Assembly: GCA_033060915.1 (NCBI GenBank)
Contig: CM065378.1
Location: 17,023,501 to 17,087,500 of the forward strand
Direction: 5' to 3'
Source of the DNA: Euryodendron excelsum
Lineage: Eukaryota > Streptophyta > Magnoliopsida > Ericales > Pentaphylacaceae
DNA length: 64,000 nt
Of this stretch, positions 48,082 through 60,334 are shown in pieces. The position numbers and the translations under genes were made by a program. Positions within the stretch are counted from its first letter, which is position 1, and the number at the start of each line of letters is the position of its first letter. Under the pieces are notes generated by a model. The model made no database searches, was not told the DNA's origin, and was given only the letters and a program-made list of their open reading frames with translations.

Positions 48082-49569
48082 GGCGCCTTCTAGTTACAGT
48101 CCCTATTTTTCTTAGAGAGAGAGGAGGGAGGAAGGGAATTTGAATTTCAAGTTCACTCCGAATCCATTGAACTAGGCCAGGAGATATTCTGGTGCGTGCA
48201 ACTGAATTCGACATGAGCAGAGGGAGACGAAAGAAATGGAGTTCTTAAAGACAACGGTTCTGGGAGGGCGCATGGATGGTCTCTTTCGGGAGATGTGGAT
48301 GCACCGCCCTCGTCTAGACCATGAAAGTGACGCTGTTTCCATCATCCTTCAAAAAAAAAAATGTTGTACGATAAAGCTTATTTTTTATTATATGACATGG
48401 CGTGAAACACCAAAAAAAAATAATCCGCATATGGGTCATGTGGGCGGCTTCGTGGTCAGCAATCCGTAACCCATACATCCATACATACAAACAAGTAAAA
48501 TGCTATTTTTTAAAAAAGTTATTAAAAAAAATCTTATTAGAATGATATGACAGTAATATTATTATAATTAAAAACTATTGTGATTGGTATTTTGTTTTAA
48601 AATAAATAACTATCACATTATTTTGATAATAAATTCTATATGAATCTCCGTACTTACATTAATATTTCTCGTATGTTCAATTTTCTCACGTTGCCTCCAA
48701 AAACAAAATATGTCACGCTTTGCACATTGTGGGTGTTAAAGTCTTGAGAGCTACATGTAATAATGCATCAATAATAATTCAATTGACGTTATCCTGAAAA
48801 TTTGGAAAGCAATAGATCTGATGGAGTTGTACTCGGACGGTTAAATTGAAATTTTCTATACTTACATAATGTTTTTTAGTCGAAATCCTTGACTAGAAAT
48901 GAACAGTTGATGAAAGTGGTGCATTTGGTTTCAAAATTTGATCTTACAAGAACAGAAGTTTTCATTGGCACTTCATGCGTGTTCACCAATTGTTTGATGA
49001 AACTACCAAATTAAGGTCTTCCATGGAGGTGTCAAGACTGAAGAACATGCAAGTGTGAATAGAAATGCTAACTTGGAGAAGTAGAACTATTTGTTATGGC
49101 AGTGATATATATGTGAATCGGCGCACCGTGCAATAATCGATAGTGATGGTAATGGTGGATTGAGTTGCGTGCACAAGTGATGAAAGAACTCCTTAATGAC
49201 GTAGAAGATCTTTCCTGCTTGCTATAAATGTGTAAAACAGGGACTTCACAATTTCAACCACTTCTAATCAGGGGTTTTGCATGCTCCTGCCAAACCTAAA
49301 ACCAATCCATCTTAATCGGTTGCGTATCATTTTTTGGATAAAGTAATCGTTCCGTGAATCGAACTTGACTAACCTAACTTGGTTTGGGTTCGTTCGTGTT
49401 CATTCGGGTCTTGTCTCCTATTTGAATAAACTTTGATTTATTCACTAAAAAAAACTCAATTTTGTTGCTCTGTTTTGCAAAAAGTGAAAAAAATGTTCAA
49501 ATTGAATTAACAATACTTTAGTACAAAATGAATTAACGTCATATATATCGAATGAATTTTATAAAATAA
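48082..49569. other. Intergenic stretch upstream of the bHLH gene
   Basis: It contains the bHLH promoter and 5' leader. The frame at 48236-48469 has no recognisable motif. The remainder is AT-rich with nothing recognised up to the foldback element. Confidence 0.55.
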
Positions 49570-50592
49570 AGGAAAATTTTCATTTTTGCCTTCTATATTT
49601 TATGTGTATTCGGTTTTGCCCTCTTAGTTTTATTCCTCCTCATTATTGTCCCTTCTCTCTCATTTGTGCCGTCATTCTAATCATATCTTTTCATATGTAA
49701 TTCCTAATATACCCTTATACCACCTATAATAACTCTTTATAATTTTCTTGTCTATTTTATTTTTTTAGATAAGAAATTTTCTTATCTATTTGAAGGCTAT
49801 GTTCACCTTATATTTTATTTTTTATTAATTAAAGTTATGACCATTAACCCAAAAAAGTATTAAAAAAATTAGTTTTAAAAAAACCAAATATTTTTTTTTA
49901 AAGACTCAATGGACTTAAAATTATTATCACTTTACATATATAATATTGACTTGATTAAGGCTTACATACTTTAAATTTATTTCAAACTCTTTACAAATTA
50001 ATTTTACTAGAGGCCCAAGAGGTAAATAAAATATAATTAAAAGTTCATAATTTTTCCTAATCATTATCTCTAATAGCTATTTTTTCCCCTTTTTTTCCCA
50101 TATGTTTTGGATAAAGACCTCTAATTGATCTATGCATTTTTTTCTTTCAGTATTGATAGTAAATAGATTTATAAACTTTTAACTATATTTTACTAACATA
50201 TTGGGCAACTAATAAAAATAATTTGTGAGTCTGAAATTGATTTAAAGTACGTAAGTCTTAGTCAAGTCAATATTATATATGTAAAGTGACAACAATTTTA
50301 ACTCCACTATTTTTTTCTTTGTTTAAAGAATAGGTTTTTTTAAAGACTAATTTTTTTATATATTTTTTTGGGTTGACGGCCACAACTTTAATTAATAATA
50401 ACAAGATTTAAGAAGAAAATTGTAAAAAGTTATACTAGGTAATATGAGGGCACATTAGGAATTGTCAATGACAAGGTATGATTGAAATGAGGGCATAAAT
50501 GAGAGAGAATAGGCAATAACGAGGAGGGATAAAAATAAGAGGGTAAAAATAAACATACATGAAACATCGAGGATAAAAATGAGATTTTTCCT
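49570..50592. mobile_element. Large foldback element, ~480-bp inverted arms
   Basis: The plus strand from 49570 (AGGAAAATTTTCATTTTTGCC) and the reverse complement from 50592 (AGGAAAAATCTCATTTTTATC) match with moderate divergence for almost 500 bases. Shared blocks include CCTCTTA.TTTTAT.CCTCCTC, CTCTCTCATTT.TGCC, and near the centre TTTTAATTATATTTTA. The loop is about 110 bases (50055-50165). It has no coding capacity. The layout fits a MULE-type or foldback MITE; I could not define a clear target duplication. Transcribed, it would make a long hairpin RNA. Confidence 0.75.
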
Positions 50593-53500
50593 AATATAAA
50601 TAAATCATTTCTTAGGCCTATTTGGGCCAAGTTGGTCCTCCGTCTGTCCAGGTTTTAAAAGTATTAACCCAAGAACCAAACCAAATATATGGGTTTAATC
50701 ATTTTAAGGCATAGAACCAAATCAAATCCTTAATAGATCCAAACCAAACCAATTAATTGAGACCAGATTAATTCGCTTCTAAAAACTTTTGGACTCTATT
50801 GTGCACCCCTACTTTCAATGAGTGCTTTTCTTTCTTTTTTTTTTAATTTTTTGGTAAATAAGGGAAAAAGAAATAAGCATCATTGAAAGAGAACAATCAG
50901 TCAGATCCAGCTCGTATGAGTCCATTTACCTTTGCTTTTTTCTGCGAAGCACGTGGAATTAATTGGTCCGTTAATGGGACCAAATTAAGCTCCGTAAAAT
51001 AACTCGGGCATGGGTCCATCTTCTATTCCCTCGTTTGATAAGTATAGGAAGGCAAGGCAAGGCGACAAATCTTTTGCTGTAAGGCTGAAACCATTTTGAA
51101 TGTACACACACACACACCTATATATATAACGCATCAACAATATGAAGATTATTTGGCTATTATCTTTTAAATATATGTAAAAAAAAATGCCAAAAAATCG
51201 TAGACAAACAATTCTCAACCTCGTGGGCATTGTGAAGCAAATTAACATAGATGCTCGGACGAAGGTGGGAAAAACATTAACTGTAGGTGCATGTATAAAC
51301 CAAAGAACAGAAAAAAATGAAAAGGATGTAACATCATACATTACACTCGTACCTTCTTGCCTGTCCAACATCATTTGTTCATCCATTGCATCTTTAGTTT
51401 ATTTCGGAAAAAGGCAGGCAATGGTTGGGGTTTTCCACAAGCTACCGACTGTACAATGTCATCACGTCGCTCGTTGAAGCTCCACTTATATTGTTGGTTG
51501 GGTCATCAAAAGTCTTCCAGAGGAGGACGCCTAATTAAGACCATTGTCTATTGGAAAATTCTAAGCTACGTACTTATGTTGTTGGTTGGGTCATCAAAAG
51601 TCTTCCAGAGGAGGACGCCTAATTAAGATCATTGTCTATTGGAAAATTGTAAGCCGCCCACCTTGAATTGAGAGATTTTTCACGGCACCAATACTCTATA
51701 GTAAAAAATATCAATCTCCGTGGTAAGTAACGGAGATGAAAAAGTTACTTATCGCTAGCATGATTCTTACTTACCACGATTGACCTACTTACCTTGTGAG
51801 AAATTTTTTTTATTTTTTATTTTATTTTTATGAACTTCTGCTCTGGAAAGATTGATCCGATTAGCTAAAATCATATTTAGAAAAGTTGGCCGTTTTGGGG
51901 ATTATAGGCTCAGCACACGTTAACGGCATAACGGACGTGAAGGGCCCGCAAAAGTCACAAGCAAAATCCCAATCAAGTGGAAATGGGCCAACTAGGCTTG
52001 TGAGCCGCTGGGAAAAGTTTTGCCACTAAAACATCATATCTAAACAAAGATTTAATTAGAAAATATCCAATAATTTGGATTGTATAAGAGTGCAACAAAA
52101 CCTACTTAATTTTGAAAGAAATATAAAACCTACCGTAGCATTACTCTTTTACGTAAAAATTGGTTATAATTCCTTGAACAATGTTGATTTTGTGAACACA
52201 CAATAATGCATTCAAGTTGGGCAGATCAGATGGTAGGCCTTCATTTGAAAGAAGAATAATCATGATAGGTAGCAAAAATGGAGCGGAAGGCCTTATCAAA
52301 CTCAAATTTGCTACTCAACACATTTAATTCATTCAACAGGTAAACTTTATCAGGTCTCAAATTTGATTCATTTTCATGTCACCTTGTGGTCAATTATCAT
52401 TGATGCAACACATAAAGTCTATACAATTCGTGTAAACAGTGATATTGCACGAGCTCTGAGTACTGAATTGAAAGGCTTGACAACATGTAGCCAAAAAACA
52501 AAAACAAAAGCAAAAAAATGCATGAAGCAATTGTGGCAGTTTTGAATAGAAGAGGTACATTAATGGTCTTTGATTTGAAAGTGATGCATAAGCTTTCATA
52601 TCTTCAATTTCAATTTTCTTTTTGAATGATAGTTTTGAGGGTGCTACACAAGTATCTGAAAGTGAGGAATGGAATTAGGATCGCCACATTAGTCCGTAGA
52701 TGTGATTTTTAAATAAAAAGGAATATGATGAAAAAATATGAGATCATTGCCATGAAAAGTTATGTTTATTCTACAAGCACAAACGAGCTAAAAGTGTTAA
52801 GTTTTGCTTTTAGCTTCTTCAATCTGATGCCAACCAGACTTGGATTACATGGGTTAATGACATATGTAGTTAAACACTGAACTAATTTTTCACACTTTGT
52901 TGGATTATACAAAGTATTCTTAAAATGTACCTTAAGACCTGCCATTCCCAAAGCCAATTCGCTAATTCATGTGATTTGTAATCGTGTTAACTGGTTGTGT
53001 ACAAAATTGCTCGACTACAATTCCCAAAGCCATTTTACCAGTGAGACAGCATCTCAAAAAATGTTGTTCATTGCAATTTGCAACGGCTACCAATGTCATT
53101 TTTCTAGAGATGGTATCTCACCTCAATGAAATTGTCCAAAATATGTGAATTTTTATTCTAGTCTCTTAAAAGTAAATAATTAGTGGAGATATTTTCTTTA
53201 AATTACTTCCACTAATTGATATGACATGCATTTCTATTGATTAAGATTTCAACCTATCCATTTGGCATATTTTCATTAGCTTGTGATACCGCGTAAATAG
53301 GATGATGTGATAAAATTGAATGTTTTCTCCAAAAGAACAATGTCGATTAAAAAGTGACATAAACCACTACCCAAATTCCAATATTGAAAAGCCAAACTTT
53401 TTAGTATTTATTATGTTGAAAGATGTGTGCCAGAGCAATTTTGCATGATGATATTGCGCCATTGGTTCCAATGTCCAAACAAAATCTCGCCTATGTATTG

Positions 53501-53598
53501 TCATTAGAGCGAATGGAAAATAATTCTTTAAGTTGAAGTAGCAATTGGACAAGGCTGGCTGTCTTAGCAGCATTGTTTAGCTGACAGTGAGGTTCAGG
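50593..53598. other. Intergenic stretch
   Basis: No gene recognised. It contains the 88-bp tandem duplication at 51484-51655, a short (CA)n run at about 51103-51117, and AT-rich single-copy sequence. The frames at 51187-51477 and 51357-51626 are carried by the duplication or lack motifs. Confidence 0.6.
51484..51655. repeat. Two-copy 88-bp tandem duplication
   Basis: The block from ACTTAT..TTGTTGGTTGGG to ATTGGAAAATT(C/G)TAAGC occurs at 51484-51571 and again at 51572-51655+. I see about four differences by eye, so it is recent. It contains no recognised gene. Confidence 0.92.
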
Positions 53599-53886
53599 GT
53601 GTGAGAGTTGTATTATGGGTATTTTAGTGTAGGAGTATTTTTAGTTATTTGAGTTTAATTAGGATTTTTCTATTCAGTCTAAATATGTTCTCTTGTAAGC
53701 TTCTTCTCGCTTGTTGATGAATGGGTAAAGCATCTTCTCCCTCTTCTCTTTATGTAGACATTGCATTCGAATTGTGTCACAACAGTTGCAGCCATCATCA
53801 CCCAGCAAATCATTGAAAAAACTCTAATTAACCTCAAATAACTAAAATATCAGTACACTAAAATACCCCTAATACAACTCTCACAC
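53599..53886. repeat. Inverted repeat, ~80-bp arms (MITE or inverted short LTRs)
   Basis: GTGTGAGAGTTGTATTATGG at 53599 onward (to about 53680) matches the reverse complement of about 53814-53886 (GTGTGAGAGTTGTATTAGGG), including TATTTTAGTGTA and TTTAGTTATTTGAG blocks. The spacer is about 130 bases. Because the left part begins TGTGAGAG and could end at GTGTCACA (about 53781), it could also be a short solo LTR beside an inverted fragment of the same LTR. Confidence 0.65.
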
Positions 53887-53963
53887 AAGGAAGACCTGCA
53901 TAAGTCCAACTGACACCTTTGCACTGGATGCCTCACTAGTTTCTAAAAAATATGAACAAAGTA

Positions 53964-53965
<2 letters not shown>

Positions 53966-54014
<49 letters not shown>
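53966..54014. repeat. (TG)n microsatellite
   Basis: About 24 uninterrupted TG units, the longest dinucleotide repeat in the window. Confidence 0.97.
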
Positions 54015-54015
<1 letters not shown>

Positions 54016-54552
54016 TTTTATATTTTAACCACTGTTAGGGATAAATAGGAATCCAGAGAGAGAGAGAGAGAAGTTTAAAAAAGGAGAACAGTTTAAAAAT
54101 ATATCCTCAAAGCAGGGTGAATTTAGAAAACTTGCTCGAACATATGCAAACAAATTCTTCATATCAATTTTTTTTTTCTATTTTGGAGAACAATTTTTTT
54201 TTCAAAAATTACACAAATCCCGCATCAAATTGTTGACACAGTGAGGCTAAAGACCAGGCTTTGTCAGGTTCATTGTTGAGAAAGCTGACGCTTCTCTCAT
54301 TCACCTTTCGAAATCATCTCTTTCCTTTCATTTTCAGTCATGTACTGAACACCTCTGCTTCAGTAAAACCGACGAGTAACGTCATCATTCTTCAACGCAA
54401 AGGAAACATGTAAACATTATGGATTAACAAACCCAACAGCAACACCATTTCAACTTATTCCTTCATATAGGAACTTTTAATGTTTTTGCCTGTGAAACCT
54501 CCAGTTAAATACCCAACAATATGTGAACTTTTCATGTTTTTACACTAAGATA

Positions 54553-54584
<32 letters not shown>

Positions 54585-55359
54585 GGGTTAGTATGTATTA
54601 GACAAAATTAAACATATATATGTGCTTGTGACCCATTCTGATTCTGACCCATAACCAGTTTATGTTCCTTATCAAAATCTTCACATTGAAGAGACAGTTG
54701 CTGATGCATCAACAGTTCATTTTCTGTATTAATTGCATCAAAAACATGAATCTACGAATTGTCTAAATGTTGATGTGGCTCTTGCAAAGTCCTGAAATGT
54801 CTCCCAGAATGTTCTCGAGCAACTCTCACACATGACACACTGTGAAGGGTTCACAAGATAATTGAAGAACCAAGGCGAGTGGAGTTTAGCTCTTAGACTG
54901 CGGCCTAGTTAGAATCAGGCCTATATAGGGCAGAACATGCACTATCAAGTTCCAAGCCTTCACATCAATCTAAGGTACGCTCTTTAGCTTAAGCAATTCT
55001 GTGTGATTTTAAGGGTTCCTGTTGCTCTTGCGATCACTGGGTTGCTTCTCTAACACAACTTCATCTGTCAGTTAATTTTGAATGATTATTCTTTCAATTT
55101 CCTTCGAGCAATAGAAATAGTACGTTTTTACTTTACATTAGTCAGTAGCATCTTTTCATCAAATCTTGAAATATAAACATATCATGCAAAAGGAAAAACC
55201 AATGAAGAAAACTTCTTGAACCGAGAGAAAATGTTATCAGAATCAAGAAATAATGATAATTAAAAGAAAACATAAATTTAATATATCCTGATATTTTACA
55301 CTACTTGGCTTCAAAATTTTCTCCTCAGGCCATTCTCCTCAGCCACGCAAAGAATGTAA

Positions 55360-55545
55360 CTTGGACTGATGTCACTGAACCAGTCAAGAAGCACTAACCT
55401 TATAATAGATAGAAATAGAATGTAAAATATCAAAACAACAAGAACAAAAACAACTTGGACTATATCTCAGTCCAGTCAAGATTCATTAGCCATATAATTG
55501 ATAGAAAGGGAATGTAAAATACCAAAACAATAAGAACAACAACAT
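55360..55545. repeat. Diverged ~93-bp tandem repeat
   Basis: ACTTGGACT ... CAGTCAAGA ... ATAGATAGAAATAGAATGTAAAATATCAAAACAACAAGAAC is followed by a second copy with the same blocks in the same order and scattered substitutions. No gene content. Confidence 0.8.
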
Positions 55546-56407
55546 CAACAAATACATAAGAAGGAAATAGCAAGGCCTCATATATAAATCTATTCACCAC
55601 TACTAAGAGCAAAGAGAATCTGCGAACATCGACATAACAGCCCTTTTTTACTTCAGGTATCAAATTGAGTTTTCCTGCATCTAGGTCTAATTCAGAAGCA
55701 AACATGACCTTTCGGTTATCTTTAGAATGTTTTTGATTCAAAGAGACAGAGTTGATGAGACTGCTAAATAGAAAGTTCCAAGGTAAGGAAATGGAGAATA
55801 ATAGTTCTCTACTAATTTATCTTTGCATATATATATATATATATATGTATGGATGATTCTCTGAAAGAGTTGCTAGAGAGAGAAAACTACATCTGGAACC
55901 ATGAAACCCTAGTAAAAAAAAGATGAGGACGATATTTATGAAAACCCAAGATTATCATCATGGTTTTTGCGAAGTCAATCAAGGTGAAAGGCAGATCAGG
56001 TAAGAGCAGAAACGGGCAGAGCGGACCCTTGAAGCCATCATGAGAAAATCATGAGCATAATGATAAAATATCAGAAACAGTTAAGACTGACAAAGGAAAC
56101 CACAAAACCAACGACCCCCAAATAAAATTTCGTTTTTTTTTATATACAGGAGAGTAATGATGAAACTTTCCCCATTGACAAAGAAAAAGTAGTCAAAATC
56201 TGTCATCATTACACCAATCTGCTCTTGCCCAACGATCTTAATTTCTCAGCTGAACCAAAAACAAAGTATAAAAATAGACCCACATGTTATAATTAAAACA
56301 ACAAACTATTTCTTTCTCTTGGAAAAGAAATTAACATCTAGAAAGAGAGAAGAAAATTCACCTCTTGATCCCGGGCCAAAGATGGAGTCCTGGATGACAC
56401 ATGGAAG

Positions 56408-56590
56408 CAACAATTGGGGGGAATGAAGCCTGGTCCGACGACACCAACACATGATCAAAGATCTTTCTCAACTTAGGACAGTGAGATCACAAATTGATCC
56501 GTTTACTCAATGAGATTTTAGATCGCATGATATGTATAGATGATCTGGTTTGTGGCCTCGAGCCAGACAACATTCCCCTCAAAAGATCAA
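56408..56590 (-). ncRNA. MIR166: MIR166 microRNA precursor
   Basis: On the minus strand the 5' arm holds the star sequence GGAATGTTGTCTGGCTCGAGG (56576-56556). The 3' arm holds mature miR166, TCGGACCAGGCTTCATTCCCC (56438-56418), with a loop of 117 bases. The arms pair in the usual MIR166 way, with GGGGAATG opposite CATTCCCC continuing outside the duplex. miR166 directs cleavage of HD-Zip class III mRNAs (PHB, PHV, REV type) and so helps set leaf polarity and meristem and vascular pattern. A TATA box (TATATATAG, 56823-56815) about 240 bases upstream of the star, and a TTACAG acceptor-like site near 56621, suggest the primary transcript starts near 56790 and may be spliced. None of the overlapping short frames is a gene. 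Confidence 0.95.
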
Positions 56591-57580
56591 AGCTTCCTTC
56601 CATTCTTTCCAGTTCCGCCTGTAAGAGAGATGGGTTTATGTGAAAATGGTGAATGAGATATGGAATGAGGATCAGTGAGAGAAGGGCATACGGATGATAA
56701 ACAAAGGATGAGAAAGAAAGAAGGGTTTGTGAAAGAAAGGGACAAAGCAGAGAGCACCATGACCCTACAGCTCTCTCCCCCTACTGCTATCTCATTTAGC
56801 TCTAACCATGCAATCTATATATACATAGAAGGAAGGAATTCCCCCGCCTCTCTCTCTCTCTCTCTCTCTCTCCACTTTGAAATCAAATCTCATAACAGCC
56901 CCGCAAATCATCATGACCTGTTCGCACTATCACTTCTATGTAAGATTTAACTAATCCAACAAAATCTGCACCATGCAAATCTTTTAATCGATAATTAAGT
57001 ACAGTATATCACTGTGATTATGGTGTTATTATAATCAGTCAACATAGAAATAGTGCCCATCAAACAAGAACACCAAAGATGAGTCAGAAGTTTATTTAAT
57101 TATCTTTCCGATGCACAAAGAAAAAAAAAGCAGGTTAAATAATTTTTGCTTTTTCCAGTACATATAGGAATAATAAATGCCTTTCATGAAAAAAGGACCG
57201 CTCATTCAATGCGTAACTTCTTTTTCTACGCCCCGGGTGGTAATATCGAGATCGAGAGAGAGAGAGGGACGGGGACCGACACAGGCCAGAGGTCTTACTT
57301 AGTCAACGCTCCAGTGATACCAATATGATCCTCCCATTATGATTCATAGTTTTCTTGGCTAGGTTATATGTGTCAGCTGACACCATTATAAATAATCACA
57401 AGGGGACCAGGGTTGGCCTGTTGGTTGGCTCTCAAGTCTAATATTTTCCCACACTCCCATTATCATTTATGCAATTGTATAAAAAAAATTTTGGTTCATA
57501 TATACGAAAATTTAGAAAAATTTGGACACCTTGTAATTAAAAAAAAAAAAAAGAGGATGACACCATTATAAATTTGTAAG
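56591..57580. promoter_or_regulatory. MIR166 primary-transcript 5' part and promoter
   Basis: It includes the TATA box at 56823-56815 and a (CT)n tract at about 56846-56871 on the plus strand, which reads as GA on the transcribed side just upstream of the TATA. The core promoter is inferred. A GA run at about 57254-57268 and AT-rich DNA follow. No coding region is recognised. Confidence 0.5.
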
Positions 57581-57755
57581 GAACAACTTAGATGTGATAG
57601 TATGTAACTTTCATTATGATTTGAATATTCATGCGGTAGAACAACTTACATGTGATGGTATATAACTTCCATTATAATTTGAATATTCATGCAGTAGAAC
57701 AACTTAGATGTGATAGTATGTAACTTCCATTATGATTTACACATTCATGTGGTAG
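57581..57755. repeat. Three-copy 58-bp tandem array
   Basis: Units begin GAACAACTTAGATGTGATAG at 57581, 57639 and 57697, and continue GTAACTT(C/T)CATTATGATTT, then TTCATG(C/T)(G/A)GTA. They are about 90% alike. The third is more diverged at its 3' end. Not coding. Confidence 0.92.
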
Positions 57756-59749
57756 TTGCAAGAAATGCTGAAAACCTAATAAAAATCATATTTTAGGGTA
57801 GTCATCTAAAATAATTTCTATATTTTAAAGGCTTTTGATATTCTTCTTGTGTAAGAATTTGGGTTTCATGATATCGAAATAAGAAAGAGGGATGTGATTA
57901 CCAACAAATTAAAATTCTTTTTTCTATTAGTGTTAGAAAAGGTAAAAAGGATACTTAGATTTTATTAATTCGAATATGACCTACTTTTGGGATGAGTTTA
58001 GAGCGAATTTTGTCCTTACATTTTCATCAACTTTGGCTTCTTTCTCTTTTCTTCTTCATTAAAGTTTCCCCATTGCCATTTGCCGCCCTTAGTGTTATGT
58101 AACAGCCATGTACTTCAAAGATTGTATAAGATATTAATATCTTAAAAATGCTATTTTAAAAAATCATAATTAATAGTTGTGTAAATTTTATTTACAAACT
58201 GATGTGATACAATCGCGCATAATTTATAGTATATGGTGCGATCTACGTAAGCTATTGTGTGGATTGTTCATTTAGGATGAGTGTGAATAGGTAATAACTT
58301 AGTGGAATATGACGAGAGACACATGGGAGAGCTAGACTTCAAAAGACACAAAAAGAAAAAAAAAGTTGGGGGAGGGGTGGGGGCGCAATGAAAGTAATGC
58401 AAATCCATGAAATTTACATGGCTAATTCTTGAAAAGGGCAATGTGTCCCTTTCAACTCATGGCCACATTGTTTTAAAAGTCCCAACCACTAAACCAAATT
58501 CAGATTGTGTGTGGCTGTGTGGTAGTTCAACCAATTGATAGGTAAAGAGTCTCGTGGGTTGTCCGAGTGATCAGGATTTCATTGATAGGTAAGGAGTCTC
58601 GTGGACTGTCCCAGTGGTTAGGATTTCAATATCCTGCTCTCATAAGTCTAGGATCAACCTCGGCATGTCTTCTCATATAAAATACGACTGTTCTTGTTGC
58701 ACCCAAAACAAAAAAAAATAAAAAATAAAACCACTTGAAGGTAAATTGTAAGTTTTGACATTTTCAAATTGGTAGTTAAGAATTGAAAAGATATATTTAA
58801 GGAGAGGCTGATTTTATACAACATTAAAATCTCATTATTTTGAAAAAGATTTTTAAAATATTGTTGAAGATATGAAAAGATAGGAGCTAGACTCTACCTA
58901 GTCTTTTGTAAGTTGCCACTGCACTCATTCACAACTCTGCCCATGTTGTCTTTACCTCCCCATTCTACAAACCCAATATGCACCCTATGCATGGATTAAT
59001 CAATGAATTCAGGAGGTTTCCGCAATTTGAAATGATGAATATATATAGCTTTGTTCATAATAGTATAGTGTTCTAAAGCAGATATATACACACAGTCTCT
59101 CTCTCTCTCCTGAAAAGGTTGAAAGAGTGGTTGAAAAGTGGAAAAGGTAAGATCCCTTTTTGCTTAGCTTTTCTCGCCATGACCGAGCAAGGGTTCTGAT
59201 TTTGAGAGTGGAGAGGAGAGGAGAAAAAGAAGATTCTCTCTACGTACAAAAACAAGGAAGAAAATTAGAAGCAAAAGCAAACGTTGGGTGTCGTTGATGT
59301 TAGAGAAGCTGTACACACAAACATCAACACCGCGACAGCTTGAATTTCGTTTCCATTCAAATATTCAATGGAACAACCTGAGCAGAGTGGTGGGGGTGCT
59401 GTCTTCGTGTCGACTGAACAAATTTTTTTATAATGTGGTCTTGGTGGCCCACAATATATATTAATTTGGACAGCCTGTCAAATTCATCGCGCTAGGGGTA
59501 CTGGCAGTAGATTTTTTAATTCAAATAATTCCTTTTTAGACCAAGATTCATTTACATCTCCTAACTCTCTATAAACACCTGCAAATTATTTTCTATTTTC
59601 ACTTGTCACAACCTGGCCTAGTTTTTGGGCTCAAGTCACGAGTAAACTCAGGCAACAAAAATTAACTACACATTAGGCTAGAGTACTGTTAAAGAAAATT
59701 GAAGTAATTACACTTTATTTCCTTTTGTGGGGTAAAAATACATAGCTCA
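57756..59749. other. Intergenic stretch with a 47-bp duplication and SINE-like segment
   Basis: A 47-bp block (ATTGATAGGTAAAGAGTCTC ...) is duplicated at 58534 and 58581. The second copy runs into a segment with a possible A-box (GTCCCAGTGGTTAGGA), a B-box-like stretch and an A-rich tail near 58710-58730, so it may be a SINE. No gene is recognised in the rest. Confidence 0.5.
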
Positions 59750-60240
59750 GTTCATCTGGTTAGACCCAATCAACATGACATTGAAGCTGGGTGGCCCAAA
59801 TCGAGCATTAAAGAGCGGTCCGGCCCAAGGTATCGACCTGGTGCCAACCTTGGCTCAAACCGCTAGCGGTCTCAGAGGATTAAATGCGAAGTTGACCGGC
59901 ATTAAATATGCCAGCAGCTCTTCATACAATGTCGACTTGTATGTCCCGTCAACCGGATTCTTCAACGACGGTAAGACAGGTCCTATACACGGTCAGTCGG
60001 CAACATATGATAATGCCTACCCAGCAAGCCATAATAACCTGCTGGTAGGCCAGGAACAAAACATTCCATCAATTACACTATAAATACCCAAGTCCTCAAG
60101 AGCCAGGTATGGACAATTAACCCCAAGTATATATAACTTTTATTCATTCTACTCTTGATTGAGCTTGTTAACTTAATCGTCGGAGTATAATCGACCTAAC
60201 AAGGGTTGACCCATTCTAATTTCTCTTTTTTTCAGTGAAT
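59750..60240 (+). repeat. Candidate solo LTR or LTR fragment
   Basis: This segment is clearly more GC-rich than its surroundings. It contains a TATA box (CTATAAATACCC, about 60078-60089), then a transcript-start-like region and TTAACTTAATCGTCGGAGT (about 60167-60185), a motif typical of the R/U5 part of plant gypsy LTRs. A 102-codon frame at 59775-60083 lies within the would-be U3 region. It has no recognised domain and is probably incidental. Ends with TG...CA and a target duplication were not located, so the boundaries are approximate. Confidence 0.45.
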
Positions 60241-60334
60241 TTGGTTTCATCAACATTGACTTGAGTGATCAACTAGGTTTTTTCGAAAAATCCCACCTAC
60301 ACTTTTAATTTGAGCCAAAATTAGATAATTCCAT

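Larger units (their letters stand above)
53887..56407. other. Intergenic stretch downstream of MIR166
   Basis: No gene recognised. It contains a (TG)n microsatellite (53966-54014), (GA)n (about 54056-54072), (AT)n runs (about 54549-54580 and 55829-55850), and a ~90-bp diverged tandem repeat (55360-55545). Confidence 0.6.
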
